Source of the DNA: Synechocystis sp. LKSZ1
Lineage (GTDB): Bacteria > Cyanobacteriota > Cyanobacteriia > Cyanobacteriales > Microcystaceae
DNA: 64,000 nt
NCBI RefSeq assembly: GCF_040436315.1
Contig: NZ_AP031572.1
Span: 1,054,001 to 1,118,000 of the forward strand
Reading direction: 5' to 3'
Shown here one piece after another: positions 49,038 through 58,763 of this stretch. A model generated the notes under the pieces. The model was given only the letters and a program-made list of their open reading frames with translations. It searched no databases and had not been told where the DNA came from. A program made the position numbers and the translations under genes. Numbering within the stretch: position 1 is the stretch's first letter; the number at the start of each line of letters is the position of its first letter.

Positions 49038-51310
49038 TACTGTTTACCTCCCTGTTTTTTTGCACCAACTTCCTCTGTATAAGACCAAATATCAGAGGGA
49101 GCAACGGGATAAAATTTATACTTTTCTTTTGGTTTCCATTTATTCATAGGAACGGGTATGGTGTATTTCAGAATATCTTTCGTAGGTAAGGTTTTAATCG
49201 TCGGTAAATCTTGCTCTAAAAGTACCGTGATGTTGTGACTTGCTGGGCGTAGGGATGCCGGGTAACTTCTCCAATAGCCATCTAACCAAACCAAATCTAG
49301 ATCATCTTCAATAGCTGTTGGCTCTGGGGTAAACGCTTCTAGCCATTGGGCTAACTGAGCTTGATTAACGTCATCTGTAAAATTTTCAATCATGGCTTTT
49401 CCCTCTGCTAACATGGCGGCACTGTAGGGAAACCCCTCTTTGTCATCGGGATAAAACCAAGCATCTAGGGGATGACCACAATATCGACGGTTTAAGCGTC
49501 CTAGCCGTTGAATTAACCCCGCAGGATCGGCAATCTGAGAAACTAATAACGTAGCGGATAAATCCAACGACATTTCTGCTACTTGGGTACAGATAGCAAT
49601 CACAGGCTTCTTCTGATTTGGCTTAAACGCATCCACAACGGCACGATGATGGTTTACCCTATCTTGATAACGATACCGACTGTGATAAAGCAGTGCCTCT
49701 AATCCTCGACGTTTGGCTTCCTGATAAACAGCGATCGCCGTATTGACCTGATTACAGACCCAGAGAACTTTTCCTCCCTCGGCTAATTCTTGCTCCACTC
49801 GCTCCCAGTTCGGTACTTCTTGGAGATAAAAGCGATAACGAGGTTGGATTTCTAGCTCCCTTGGCCCTTCAATAATTTCAATCGGTTCACCAACTGCCTC
49901 CTCAATTGCCCGTTTTTGCCAGGGCAATATCGAAGCTGACATTAATAAGATAGGCGCTTTGACAACCTGCAAAAATCGCAATAACGTCCCAAACAGTTTG
50001 GCATCATAGCAGTGAATTTCATCAAAGACAAAAGCCGCATTGGCGATCGCCGGAAAACAGTAAAGCGGACGACGATTACATTGAAATAAGCCCAGTACAG
50101 TGTCAACGGTACACACGACTGATTCAGCTCCCCAGGCCCGGAAGGATTCAAGTTTAATAGCTATCTCTGCTCCCGATTCTAGTTCCTCTTCTTCCCCAGT
50201 TTTCATCATCTCTAAATCCACTTGATAGCGGGAGTGGAATAGCTCGGCTTCTATTTTGCCGTGAACATAATCAATAAATCCCTCGGTACTGGTTCCCGTC
50301 GTGGGATAACAGAAAAAGAGCTTACGACCAATGGCATGGGTTTTTGCCCAGTTATAAGCCCCCAGTGTTTTTCCTGTACCACAACCGGCCCTGACGATGG
50401 CTACATGGCTTGTGATTTTGCCCAAATTTTCTTGAAATGGTAGTAATATATGTTTTCCTAGACGTTGTTTAATGACTTTATCGAGTTTGTCTTGATCCAG
50501 GGTTGTAGAAATTTCTTGCTCAATCCATTGTTTGTAAGTTAATGTCCGACCATCCTCGGTTTTTAAATCCACATTAGGAAATGCAGACGCAGAACAATCT
50601 CCTGCAATGAGCAACGCTTTGATGACAGCACATAGAACTAGATCAATAGATTGCTCTTCTAAGGCCTCTTTTATGGCTTGACGCTTTTGTTTGATCTCTG
50701 TAACCGTCCAATTTTGTTTAGGAGCCACTGAGAGTTTCAGCTTTTTAGGTAAACCTTCTAGACTTTTAATGCCATACCTCAGCAAGCCCCTAAAATTAGA
50801 ATGCTGGAAATAGAGTAATATTTCGACTTCACCACTCTGCTTCAGTTCGCCAAACTCATCATTTTGTTTTCCTTCTTTTCCTCCTAGCTTAAGATGATGT
50901 CCACCTGCCGCCACTAAGGCCGTATAAAAATCTCCTTCGGCTTGTTGTAACCATTCTCGAAATTCCCAAGCTAAAAAAACAGAAATAATTTCATGGCGTA
51001 ACATTTGTTGCTGATTTAGATCCCGTCGGGGAGAGGTACCGAGAATTTGGGAGCGCACCATACCTTGAAAATGATGGTTTGCCTTACCCCAATCGTGAAG
51101 ATAGGCCGCGAGTCTTGCTGTATTTCTCAGATAGGCTAAATCATAGATTAAACCAAATTGCTTTAGTAGACGCTCACCTAAAACATCAACTAACGTCGTA
51201 ACAGCATTAACTACATCTGCCGTATGGCCTACCAAGCTATAAGACCCCTTCCAATGCCCTGGCTGATAGGATTTAGCCAGCAAACAATCTGGTTTCAATT
51301 TAGGCAACAT
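49037..51310 (-). CDS. cas3: Cas3 HD nuclease-helicase
   Basis: 757 residues, full length. The HD nuclease is at the N-terminus (LVGHTADV with His29, AAYLHDWGKANHHF with the HD pair). The SF2 helicase follows: VRAGCGTGKTLGAYNWA (motif I), FVFDEIHCYD (II), LLMSASILP (III) and AGLIQRLGRLNRR (VI). All motifs look intact, so target degradation should work. It overlaps cas6 by 11 bp and cas8 by 1 bp. Confidence 0.95.
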   Translation of the reverse strand: MLPKLKPDCLLAKSYQPGHWKGSYSLVGHTADVVNAVTTLVDVLGERLLKQFGLIYDLAYLRNTARLAAYLHDWGKANHHFQGMVRSQILGTSPRRDLNQQQMLRHEIISVFLAWEFREWLQQAEGDFYTALVAAGGHHLKLGGKEGKQNDEFGELKQSGEVEILLYFQHSNFRGLLRYGIKSLEGLPKKLKLSVAPKQNWTVTEIKQKRQAIKEALEEQSIDLVLCAVIKALLIAGDCSASAFPNVDLKTEDGRTLTYKQWIEQEISTTLDQDKLDKVIKQRLGKHILLPFQENLGKITSHVAIVRAGCGTGKTLGAYNWAKTHAIGRKLFFCYPTTGTSTEGFIDYVHGKIEAELFHSRYQVDLEMMKTGEEEELESGAEIAIKLESFRAWGAESVVCTVDTVLGLFQCNRRPLYCFPAIANAAFVFDEIHCYDAKLFGTLLRFLQVVKAPILLMSASILPWQKRAIEEAVGEPIEIIEGPRELEIQPRYRFYLQEVPNWERVEQELAEGGKVLWVCNQVNTAIAVYQEAKRRGLEALLYHSRYRYQDRVNHHRAVVDAFKPNQKKPVIAICTQVAEMSLDLSATLLVSQIADPAGLIQRLGRLNRRYCGHPLDAWFYPDDKEGFPYSAAMLAEGKAMIENFTDDVNQAQLAQWLEAFTPEPTAIEDDLDLVWLDGYWRSYPASLRPASHNITVLLEQDLPTIKTLPTKDILKYTIPVPMNKWKPKEKYKFYPVAPSDIWSYTEEVGAKKQGGKQ

Positions 51311-51944
51311 TTTCTACTTCCTCCTTTTTGGGATAGAACCAACCACAACCAAAATGTCCCCTACCACCTAAACCTAAACATTGCAATTTAATGGAATCCT
51401 CATTACTTAATCCTTCCACAGTTACACCGAAACCCATAATGTGCTTGCCATGAATACACAGCGATCGTCGAGCTAAATTACCGTCAGCACTACTCTCAAT
51501 AAATGGTTGACCTTGAATTTCTAGTCTTTCTAACCCTTTTTGACAAGATTCAAGAAAATATTGAGGGGCAGTATGATCATCCCACTCCTCTAATTTAATT
51601 ACTACGAGTCGAGACGTTAAAACAGACTGAGGTTGAATGATGGTTAAGCGCGGCTGAATTAAGCGAATTAAATTTCCCCGTAAATCTAGTACCTGATTTT
51701 GCAAGATACGGTACCATATTTGGGCTTGCTCTGCTGGACAACGTAATCGAAAGCGAGAACGACGATTCAAATAGATCATTCCTTGCTTATTACCAATACC
51801 AGGAATGCTAGAGATTAAAATCTCTGGAGAAATTTCAAGATCTTGAGCTTGGCAGATTTGTTTAATTGCGGAGTAAAGACTATAGCCATGATCGGCGGGA
51901 AGGGTTTTACCTCGCAGGGAAAATTGAACCTCTAAGAAATTCAT
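51300..51944 (-). CDS. cas6: Type I-MYXAN Cas6 (Cmx6) crRNA endonuclease
   Basis: 214 residues from ATG at 51944, which shares a base with the TAA of the upstream regulator (TAATG); a longer in-frame start inside the regulator is rejected. FLEVQFSLRGKTLPADHGYS is the usual Cmx6 opening and GLGGRGHFGCGWFYP the C-terminal glycine-rich loop of Cas6 RAMP proteins. It should cut the array transcript at the base of the repeat hairpin, leaving the TTGAGCAC tag. Confidence 0.9.
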   Translation of the reverse strand: MNFLEVQFSLRGKTLPADHGYSLYSAIKQICQAQDLEISPEILISSIPGIGNKQGMIYLNRRSRFRLRCPAEQAQIWYRILQNQVLDLRGNLIRLIQPRLTIIQPQSVLTSRLVVIKLEEWDDHTAPQYFLESCQKGLERLEIQGQPFIESSADGNLARRSLCIHGKHIMGFGVTVEGLSNEDSIKLQCLGLGGRGHFGCGWFYPKKEEVENVA

Positions 51945-52948
51945 TACTCGAAATCTCCTGTTTGGTTTTGTTGGGCCATCACCTGCGTCTCCTCCTGAAG
52001 TAGTTTGACCAACTCCGGTGGGGATTTCGCTAAGGCCTCTTTGCCATAACCCAAGACCCACCGCTTCACCTCCTGAAGCCCGCCCACTTCTATGTGCAGA
52101 GTCAAAGAACCATCCTCATGCTCGTCAATTACCTGGGAATGATGCCAGCGTCGTTCTCGGATATAGGGGGCTGCTTTCCGGGTAAATTCAATCGCAATCG
52201 GGTATAGGCGATCGCCTTTTTCCATCTGGAAGGCCCGGTTAAGATGTTCCTCAAGGTTAAAGTTGGAATCTGGCTCAAAATGGCTATCCAATAAACGATA
52301 TTCCCGAATCCGGTCTAAACGAAAATCCAAAAATTTGTGGCGGTAATGACAAAAAGCCACCAGCAGGGGATTAGTCCCTCTGTAAATATTCAAATGATAG
52401 GGATCTACTACCCGCTCCGTTTCTGCATCACGATTGGCCGTGTAATAGTGTATCCACACTTGGCGCGATGACTGCCAAGCCTCCATCAAGACTTGATAAA
52501 TTTCCGGGTCAAGGTTTAACAGCTCGGCCCCTGCCCGAAAGTGAATCCGCTCATCCGCCAATCGTTGTAAATCAACCCAAACCCGCTCTGGCAAACGCCC
52601 GGCAAGTCGTTGAATCGAAGATCTTAGCTCGGCTTCATAGGCACTACCGGAATAGGCTTCTAAGGCCTTGGCCCCCAAGGTCAGGGCAAAGAATTCTCCC
52701 TGACTTAAGGGAATGGTCGGTAAGCGCCAACTTGCATCGGTGTAGTAGTAGCCTCGCTTTAATTCAAATTGCAGGGGAGCATAAAAATAAACTTCTAAGC
52801 AATCTATATCACTCCGAATCGTGCGTTCAGATACTTCAAGGGTTTCTGCCATAGAGCCTGCCGTGTGACGGATACGAGAGCGAATCAAATCGTCAATCTT
52901 GATTAAACGCTCCAGTTTTTTGGGAGGTAAAGATTTTGCAACAGCCAC
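51944..52948 (-). CDS. WYL-domain transcriptional regulator of the CRISPR locus
   Basis: 334 residues. The N-terminal winged helix is LIRSRIRHTAGSMAETLEVS followed by ERTIRSDIDCLE. The WYL domain covers about 150-230 (VWIHYYTANRDAETERVVDP, FCHYRHKFLDFRLDRIREYR), followed by a WCX-like C-terminus (IREYRLLDSHFEPD onward). Synechocystis Sll7009, a WYL protein next to its subtype I-D genes, represses its array, so this protein probably controls the operon it heads. It overlaps cas6 by one base. Confidence 0.85.
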   Translation of the reverse strand: MAVAKSLPPKKLERLIKIDDLIRSRIRHTAGSMAETLEVSERTIRSDIDCLEVYFYAPLQFELKRGYYYTDASWRLPTIPLSQGEFFALTLGAKALEAYSGSAYEAELRSSIQRLAGRLPERVWVDLQRLADERIHFRAGAELLNLDPEIYQVLMEAWQSSRQVWIHYYTANRDAETERVVDPYHLNIYRGTNPLLVAFCHYRHKFLDFRLDRIREYRLLDSHFEPDSNFNLEEHLNRAFQMEKGDRLYPIAIEFTRKAAPYIRERRWHHSQVIDEHEDGSLTLHIEVGGLQEVKRWVLGYGKEALAKSPPELVKLLQEETQVMAQQNQTGDFE

Positions 52949-53207
52949 TGAGTTGTACCTGAACTCTACTGAGTATCCTAAAACAGCTCCCCTGCAAAAA
53001 ATATTCAGGGTATAAAATTATTGATTTTGAACAGGATAATAAATGTCTGGTTTCCCTTTTTTTCCCTTTTTTGCGATGTGGGCCAGCCCAAGCCAGCCAA
53101 GAAGATGGGACTGACATGCACCCGTGGAATCCCTAGGCTAAGGGTAGAGAGTTAACCTTAGCTCTCAATTGGTCTCGGTGTGTCAGGAAGTGATCAGGAG
53201 ATGACCG

Positions 53208-53363
53208 ATGAAACGCAACTTAGTCACCCCTCTGGCAATCGCCTTGCTCCTTGTCTTAGGTCTGGAAGCCACCGTTTGGGCTGCTTCCCCTCATCCCCAG
53301 GACAGTCAAGTCGTTTATAACGGCAAATGTCCGGGAGATAAGGACGACGATTGTAAAGATTAA
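53208..53363 (+). CDS. Small secreted peptide with two cysteines
   Basis: 51 residues. A signal peptide (MKRNLVTPLAIALLLVLGLE, cleavage after ATVWA) leaves about 26 residues containing NGKCPGDKDDDCKD. The AGGAG at 53196-53200, seven bases before the ATG, is a strong ribosome-binding site. The Cys-Pro...Asp-Asp-Asp-Cys segment suggests a disulfide loop or metal binding, but I know no family. No other gene lies between the WYL regulator and 53478. Confidence 0.6.
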   Translation: MKRNLVTPLAIALLLVLGLEATVWAASPHPQDSQVVYNGKCPGDKDDDCKD

Positions 53364-53477
53364 TCTCAGGTCAAGGCAGGACTCAGCATGGGACACCAGG
53401 ACTGAGTATCTGTTGAGACCCGGAGGGGGCCGACTAAGTCAACCTGGATAGCATCTCCTTCACCTCCTTTTTGTGGT

Positions 53478-53918
53478 TTATGAGGCCTGAAGAGACGGGC
53501 CCGACTGGAATAATTCAAAGGCTTGACGAGTAAAGTGTCGCAATTTTTCTCGAATATCGGGGGCCGGTAAGGCTGGGCCTACCACCTGCCAACTTTCTAC
53601 GGTGGAAAGACGCCAGGCCAGGCCCTGGTGGTTAATCCCAATGGTTTCAATGCCGATCAGGCGTTGGGTTTGGTCGCTGGGGTCGGGGTGGAAGCGAATT
53701 TGCACCAACATACTCCGGCTCTGGTAGCGGGGACTCCAGCCAGGCAAGTGAAAGGCAATGTCAATGGAATAGGGATCGACGCTATTGCGCGTATCTGGGT
53801 CATTGCGCCAAGGTCTGAGGTCGGCCCGGGCATCGGGGAACTGGGCCTTGAAGAGGTGGACAGCGGTGGTGATCTTACTGGTAATCTCCAGGCTGTGGGC
53901 TTTTTCTAAAGCGTTCAT
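53478..53918 (-). CDS. Conserved hypothetical protein
   Basis: 146 residues from ATG at 53918. Soluble, mixed alpha/beta: KITTAVHLFKAQFPDARADL, a segment with IDIAFHLPGWSPRYQSRSML, and LVQIRFHP. It resembles cyanobacterial proteins of unknown function in style, but I cannot name a family. It stands alone, convergent with the small secreted peptide gene. Confidence 0.6.
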   Translation of the reverse strand: MNALEKAHSLEITSKITTAVHLFKAQFPDARADLRPWRNDPDTRNSVDPYSIDIAFHLPGWSPRYQSRSMLVQIRFHPDPSDQTQRLIGIETIGINHQGLAWRLSTVESWQVVGPALPAPDIREKLRHFTRQAFELFQSGPSLQAS

Positions 53919-54043
53919 AACGACCCCTCTCAAAAACAGCAATACAATCGAAATTTCTTCAGTATCTCCCCAGGGCCTCGCGCAAGACTGTAGCCTGATA
54001 GCAATTCTTGCCCAAATTCCCGCGAGGTGTCGAGATGCCAGGT

Positions 54044-54412
54044 CTAACGCAATTCCCGGCCAAAGGGAAACAGGGCCAAGGGAATCAGCTTAAAGTGTTG
54101 CAAGGCGAAGGGGAAGCCAATAATCGTCACCGCCAAAATCAGGCCCGATGTCAGATGGGTGAGGGCAATCCCCCAACCCAGCACCAACAGCCAGACCAGG
54201 TTCAAAATCATATTTAGCAACGACCCAGCCTCAGGGGTTGGCACAATTTCTCGTCCAAAGGGAGTCATGGTGGCCACGCCTAATTTAATAGCCTGCTGGC
54301 CAAAGGGAATCCCTACAATAGTGAGACAGACGAGTATGCCGCCGAGGATATAACCGATTCCTGCTAAAAACCCTCCAAAAATTAACCAGATGAGATTTCC
54401 GAGTAAACTCAT
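54044..54412 (-). CDS. yccF: YccF-domain inner membrane protein
   Basis: 122 residues with two copies of the YccF motif: GNLIWLIFGGFLAGIGYILG with IVGIPFGQQAIKL, and LNLVWLLVLGWGIALTHLTS with IIGFPFALQHFKL. The protein is hydrophobic with about four helices and ends in FPFGRELR. The function is unknown. It is divergent from dnaB with about 125 bp between the starts. Confidence 0.9.
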   Translation of the reverse strand: MSLLGNLIWLIFGGFLAGIGYILGGILVCLTIVGIPFGQQAIKLGVATMTPFGREIVPTPEAGSLLNMILNLVWLLVLGWGIALTHLTSGLILAVTIIGFPFALQHFKLIPLALFPFGRELR

Positions 54413-54538
54413 GGCCCAACTCCTTATCGGCTCGTGTCTTCATCCTAATCTAGGCGATAGATTGTATCCGCTACCATAACAAACCCCTTTTTTCTCTGCC
54501 ACTCCCCATCCTGATTCGTCGCCCTTGCTACCTTTTCT

Positions 54539-57160
54539 ATGATTGATAGTCATTCCCTCCCTCCCCAAAATATTGAAGCCGAAGAGTCGATTCTTGGGGG
54601 GATTCTCCTCGATCCAGAGGCCCTAGGGCGGGTGATGGATCTGATTACCGTTGAGGCCTTTTATGTCAAGGCCCACCGCCAGATCTACGAAGCCATGCTG
54701 AGTCTCCAGATTCAGGGCAAACCAACGGATTTAATGACTGTTAGTAGCTGGCTACAGGATCATCACCTCTTAGATAGCGTGGGGGGCGTTGCGACCCTGA
54801 CCCATCTTCTTGACCGCACGGTATCCGCCGTCAATATTGACCGTTACGCCACCCTGGTGATGGACAAATACCTGCGGCGTCAATTAATTTCTGCAGGCCA
54901 TGAAATTGTGGCCCTGGGCTACGATACCACCATCGAGCTAGACAAAATTCTGGATGAGGCGGAAAAAAAGATCTTTCGTCTAACCCAAAAACGACCCCAG
55001 GATGGCCTGGTTCCCCTGGCAGAAACCTTGGTTCAAACCTATAGCGAACTCGAAAAGCTTCACCAAAAAATTACCACACCGGGAGTTGTCACGGAATTCT
55101 ACGATTTGGATGCCATGACCGGTGGTCTGCAACGGTCTGATTTAATCATTCTTGCCGGTCGTCCTTCCATGGGTAAAACTGCTTTTGGACTGAGTATTGC
55201 CGCTAATATTGCCAAAAAACACAATCTTCCTGTTGCCATTTTTAGCTTGGAAATGTCCAAGGAGCAATTGGCTATTCGTTTACTAGCCAGCGAGGCCCAA
55301 ATTGATAGCAATCGCCTCCGGACAGGTCACTTTAGCCAGGCGGAATACGAACCGTTAACCATTGCTCTAGGGAATTTATCTAGTATTCCAATTTTTATTG
55401 ATGACAGTGCCAATCTTACGGTAATGCAAATGCGCTCCCAGGTACGCAAACTTCAAAGTGATCACAAAGGCCAACTGGGTTTAGTATTAATTGATTATTT
55501 ACAATTGATGGAAGGAGCTAGTGATAATCGTGTCCAAGAGTTATCTAAAATTACTCGCTCGTTAAAGGGGTTAGCGAGGGAAATCCATGCCCCAGTCATT
55601 GCTCTTTCTCAATTAAGCCGTGCGGTGGAATCTCGTACCAATAAACGTCCCATGATGTCTGATCTTAGAGAAAGTGGTTGTATTAGTGGTGATAGCTTGA
55701 TTACCTTAGCAGATAGTGGCGAAAGAGTCCCCATTAAAGACCTACTAGATCATAAAAATTTTAAAGTAATTGCAATTAATGAAAAAACGCTAAAACTAGA
55801 AAGTGCTTGTGTTAGCAACGTTTTCTATACAGGGCAAAAAACCATTTTTCATTTGAAGACTCGCTTGGGCCGATGTATCAAGGCAACTGCTAATCATCAA
55901 TTTTTTACAATGGATGGCTGGAAGCGCTTAGACCATTTAGAGGTCGGTGAACATATTGCCTTACCTCGAATTATCCCTCTAAATAACAACAATTCGTCTA
56001 TAACTAAAGATCAATTAGCTCTATTAGGACATTTAATCGGTGATGGTTGCACCCTGCCTAGACATGCCATTCAGTATACGACAAAAGATTTAGACCTAGC
56101 GGAGATAGTCGTTGAACTAGCTGAGAAAGTTTTTGGAGATAAGATTGCTCCTAAAATCAAACAAGAACGACAATGGTATCAAGTCTATTTATCTGCAAAT
56201 TACTCACTTGCCCCTGGTATCAGAAACCCTATTACTCAATGGCTAGAATCATTAACAATCTTTGGTCTACGCTCCTATCAAAAATTTATTCCCTCTATCG
56301 TATTCCAGCAATCATCAGTAGCAATCTCTATTTTTCTCCGGCATTTATGGAGTACAGACGGTTGCATAAACTTACTTCAAGGACAACGTCCAAGACCTGT
56401 TGCTTACTATGCAAGCAGTAGTGGACAATTAGCAAAAGATGTACAGTCTCTGCTGTTAAGACTAGGAATTAATGCACGATTATCTCGAATTTCTCAAAAT
56501 GGGAAAGGAAGAGATAACTATCATGTTACGATTACTGGTCAAAGAGACTTGCAACTATTTATCGATCATATTGGTGCCATTGGCTCTAGCAAGCATAAGA
56601 GCTTACGACAAATTCAAGACTATATTCATACCCATGTAGCAAATCCTAATCGAGATATTATTCCCCAAAGTATTTGGAAGTACTATGCTGTTCCTGCAAT
56701 GCAAGCTTCGCAAATGACGATTCGTAGTATGCAATCACAATTGGGAGTTGCCCACTGTGGAACCAGTTTATACAAGCAAAATGTGAGTCGTTATCGAGCC
56801 GCTCGATTAGCTGAAGTCGTTCAATCCCCTGAAATTGCTAATTTAGCGCATAGTGATATTTATTGGGATGCCATTACAGAAATAACAAGAGGAGAAACCG
56901 AGGCTGTTTTTGATTTAACCGTGCCAGAATTGCATAATTTTGTTGCTAATGACATCATTGTTCATAACTCTATTGAGCAAGATGCTGACTTGATCATGAT
57001 GATTTATCGGGATGAATATTATAACCCTGACTCTCCAGATCAAGGCATAGCCGAACTTTTAATTACCAAACACCGCAATGGGCCAACCGGTGTGCTCAAG
57101 CTTATTTTTAAACCCGAATTTACCCAGTTTTTGAATCTCAAAGGTGGTCATGAATATTAG
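54539..57160 (+). CDS. dnaB: Replicative DNA helicase with an intein
   Basis: 873 residues; 443 after splicing. The N-terminal domain (PPQNIEAEESILGGILLDPE), linker and RecA-like C-terminal domain are present: Walker A AGRPSMGKTAFGL, Walker B VLIDYLQLM. The intein interrupts SDLRESG|SIEQDAD, the classical cyanobacterial DnaB site. The last extein ends HEY. The downstream GT39 gene starts inside the last codons. G+C falls sharply across the intein. Confidence 0.95.
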   Translation: MIDSHSLPPQNIEAEESILGGILLDPEALGRVMDLITVEAFYVKAHRQIYEAMLSLQIQGKPTDLMTVSSWLQDHHLLDSVGGVATLTHLLDRTVSAVNIDRYATLVMDKYLRRQLISAGHEIVALGYDTTIELDKILDEAEKKIFRLTQKRPQDGLVPLAETLVQTYSELEKLHQKITTPGVVTEFYDLDAMTGGLQRSDLIILAGRPSMGKTAFGLSIAANIAKKHNLPVAIFSLEMSKEQLAIRLLASEAQIDSNRLRTGHFSQAEYEPLTIALGNLSSIPIFIDDSANLTVMQMRSQVRKLQSDHKGQLGLVLIDYLQLMEGASDNRVQELSKITRSLKGLAREIHAPVIALSQLSRAVESRTNKRPMMSDLRESGCISGDSLITLADSGERVPIKDLLDHKNFKVIAINEKTLKLESACVSNVFYTGQKTIFHLKTRLGRCIKATANHQFFTMDGWKRLDHLEVGEHIALPRIIPLNNNNSSITKDQLALLGHLIGDGCTLPRHAIQYTTKDLDLAEIVVELAEKVFGDKIAPKIKQERQWYQVYLSANYSLAPGIRNPITQWLESLTIFGLRSYQKFIPSIVFQQSSVAISIFLRHLWSTDGCINLLQGQRPRPVAYYASSSGQLAKDVQSLLLRLGINARLSRISQNGKGRDNYHVTITGQRDLQLFIDHIGAIGSSKHKSLRQIQDYIHTHVANPNRDIIPQSIWKYYAVPAMQASQMTIRSMQSQLGVAHCGTSLYKQNVSRYRAARLAEVVQSPEIANLAHSDIYWDAITEITRGETEAVFDLTVPELHNFVANDIIVHNSIEQDADLIMMIYRDEYYNPDSPDQGIAELLITKHRNGPTGVLKLIFKPEFTQFLNLKGGHEY
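55679..56968 (+). other. DnaB intein, 430 residues, with in-frame LAGLIDADG endonuclease
   Basis: Block A is CISGDSLITL, block B ATANHQFFT, block F VPELHNFVAND and block G IIVHN before extein Ser. The endonuclease motifs are LLGHLIGDGCTL and FLRHLWSTDGCI, in the same frame as the splicing domain. Insertion site and size are those of the Synechocystis DnaB intein (about 429 residues). It appears full-length and potentially active. Confidence 0.93.
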
Positions 57161-58763
57161 AGAAAACAATTTCCGATTTAGTGCTAAGAAACCAGCATCT
57201 AATTTCTGGCTAAAAACTTTAATTGTTAATCTGATTTTGCTTGGCATTATCTTCCGTATTTCTAACATCGAGCATAAAGTTTACTGGCATGATGAGGTTT
57301 ATACGGTTCTTCGTTCAGGAGGATACTTTAGTGAAGACCTCACTCGCTCGTTATTTAACAATCAGGTCTTGACAGCTCAAGAATTACGCCAATATCTAGA
57401 TATAAAACCCCAAAGTACTATTGTTGATACCCTACAGTCCTTGGCCCGAGAAGATCCCCAGCATCCCCCTCTCTATTTTTTGATTAATCGCTGGTGGATG
57501 CAAATCTGGGGAACCTCTTTAACCGCTTTGCGGAGCTTGCCGGTGCTGATTAGCTTACTATCCTTACCCGCTATTTATTATTTAACTCGAGAACTATTTC
57601 CCCAGAGTTTGGCTTCCCTACTGTCTATCCTGCTCTTGTCCCTGTCTCCATTAGATATTTTATTTGCTCCCGTTAGTCGTCAGAATAGTCTTTGGACGTT
57701 CCTGGTAATTATAAGCAGTTATTGCCTACTCAAGGCTTTACGTTCCCAAGAAAATAAATATAAGATGCAATGGTGGGGCCTTTATTGTCTGAGTTGTCTT
57801 GCTGGCTTTTATACGCATTTATATTTCATTTTGACCTATATTGCTCAAGTCCTAATTTTTCTAATTGCTATTGTTAGCTATCCCCATTTTCGTTATCACA
57901 TCAAGGCCTGGATTATTTCTAACAGCTTGATCCTGCTAGGAATTTTTCCCTGGGTGATGGTCATGGTTCATAACTATTCCAGGGCCTTATCCGTTACCAG
58001 TTGGAGTCAAGGACGCTATAGTCTCGATACGGTTAAGCTTTGGTTTTTGAATGCGACGGCTTTGCTAGTGGATCTCGATCTTGGCTTTAATCATCCCCTG
58101 ACGTATGTGGCTAGACTCCCCTTTCTATTGGTTCTACTAGTCTCCTGCTATTGGCTCGGACGTCAACAATCACGCTTTATTTGCTTATTTTTATTTAGCT
58201 TGGCCGGCCTACCTTGGCTCCTCTTAATTTGCTCCGATCTGGCCTCCGGTAGCCAGCGGTCAACGGTAGGGCGCTATTTAATTGCTTGTTATCCATTTTT
58301 ACAAATTATCATGGCCTATGGCCTGGCTTATTTTCTAGCGACGGGCCAGAAATGGCGCTATGGCCTCATTGCCCTTTTACTGAGTTGCACCGTCATTTCC
58401 AATACCATTAATTCTTTTTCTTTAACAAGCTGGTCAAAAACGCCCAGTAACGGCAATATCGAAGCCAGTCAACTGATTCGTCAGGCTAAAACTCCGCTTA
58501 TTGTGACAGACCGAGGCAATTATTTCACCAATTTAGGCAATATCTTGGCCTTGAGTTATACGTTACCCATTAACACGCCGATAGGTCTTCTGACTTATCC
58601 AACTCAGACCCCGATGCTGGCGGATGTTTTAGCCCAACACCAAGGGACAGTTTTTGTCTACGACCCTTCCGATCGACTCCTCGCTAGCTTAGCGGCCCTT
58701 GGTCACCAGGCCCTCCTCGTTCAGCCAGAGGGCCGTCTCTTTAAACTCAAGGTATCGGATTAA
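57150..58763 (+). CDS. GT39-family membrane glycosyltransferase
   Basis: 537 residues from ATG at 57150, inside the end of dnaB (11-bp overlap). The first loop has VYWHDEVYTVLRSGGYF with the conserved acidic residue; about ten helices follow and a soluble C-terminal part of about 120 residues. It belongs to the ArnT/PMT superfamily that uses polyprenyl-phosphate sugars. Acceptor unknown. Translation may be coupled to dnaB. It is not close in sequence to the larger GT39 protein at 27308. Confidence 0.8.
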   Translation: MNIRENNFRFSAKKPASNFWLKTLIVNLILLGIIFRISNIEHKVYWHDEVYTVLRSGGYFSEDLTRSLFNNQVLTAQELRQYLDIKPQSTIVDTLQSLAREDPQHPPLYFLINRWWMQIWGTSLTALRSLPVLISLLSLPAIYYLTRELFPQSLASLLSILLLSLSPLDILFAPVSRQNSLWTFLVIISSYCLLKALRSQENKYKMQWWGLYCLSCLAGFYTHLYFILTYIAQVLIFLIAIVSYPHFRYHIKAWIISNSLILLGIFPWVMVMVHNYSRALSVTSWSQGRYSLDTVKLWFLNATALLVDLDLGFNHPLTYVARLPFLLVLLVSCYWLGRQQSRFICLFLFSLAGLPWLLLICSDLASGSQRSTVGRYLIACYPFLQIIMAYGLAYFLATGQKWRYGLIALLLSCTVISNTINSFSLTSWSKTPSNGNIEASQLIRQAKTPLIVTDRGNYFTNLGNILALSYTLPINTPIGLLTYPTQTPMLADVLAQHQGTVFVYDPSDRLLASLAALGHQALLVQPEGRLFKLKVSD

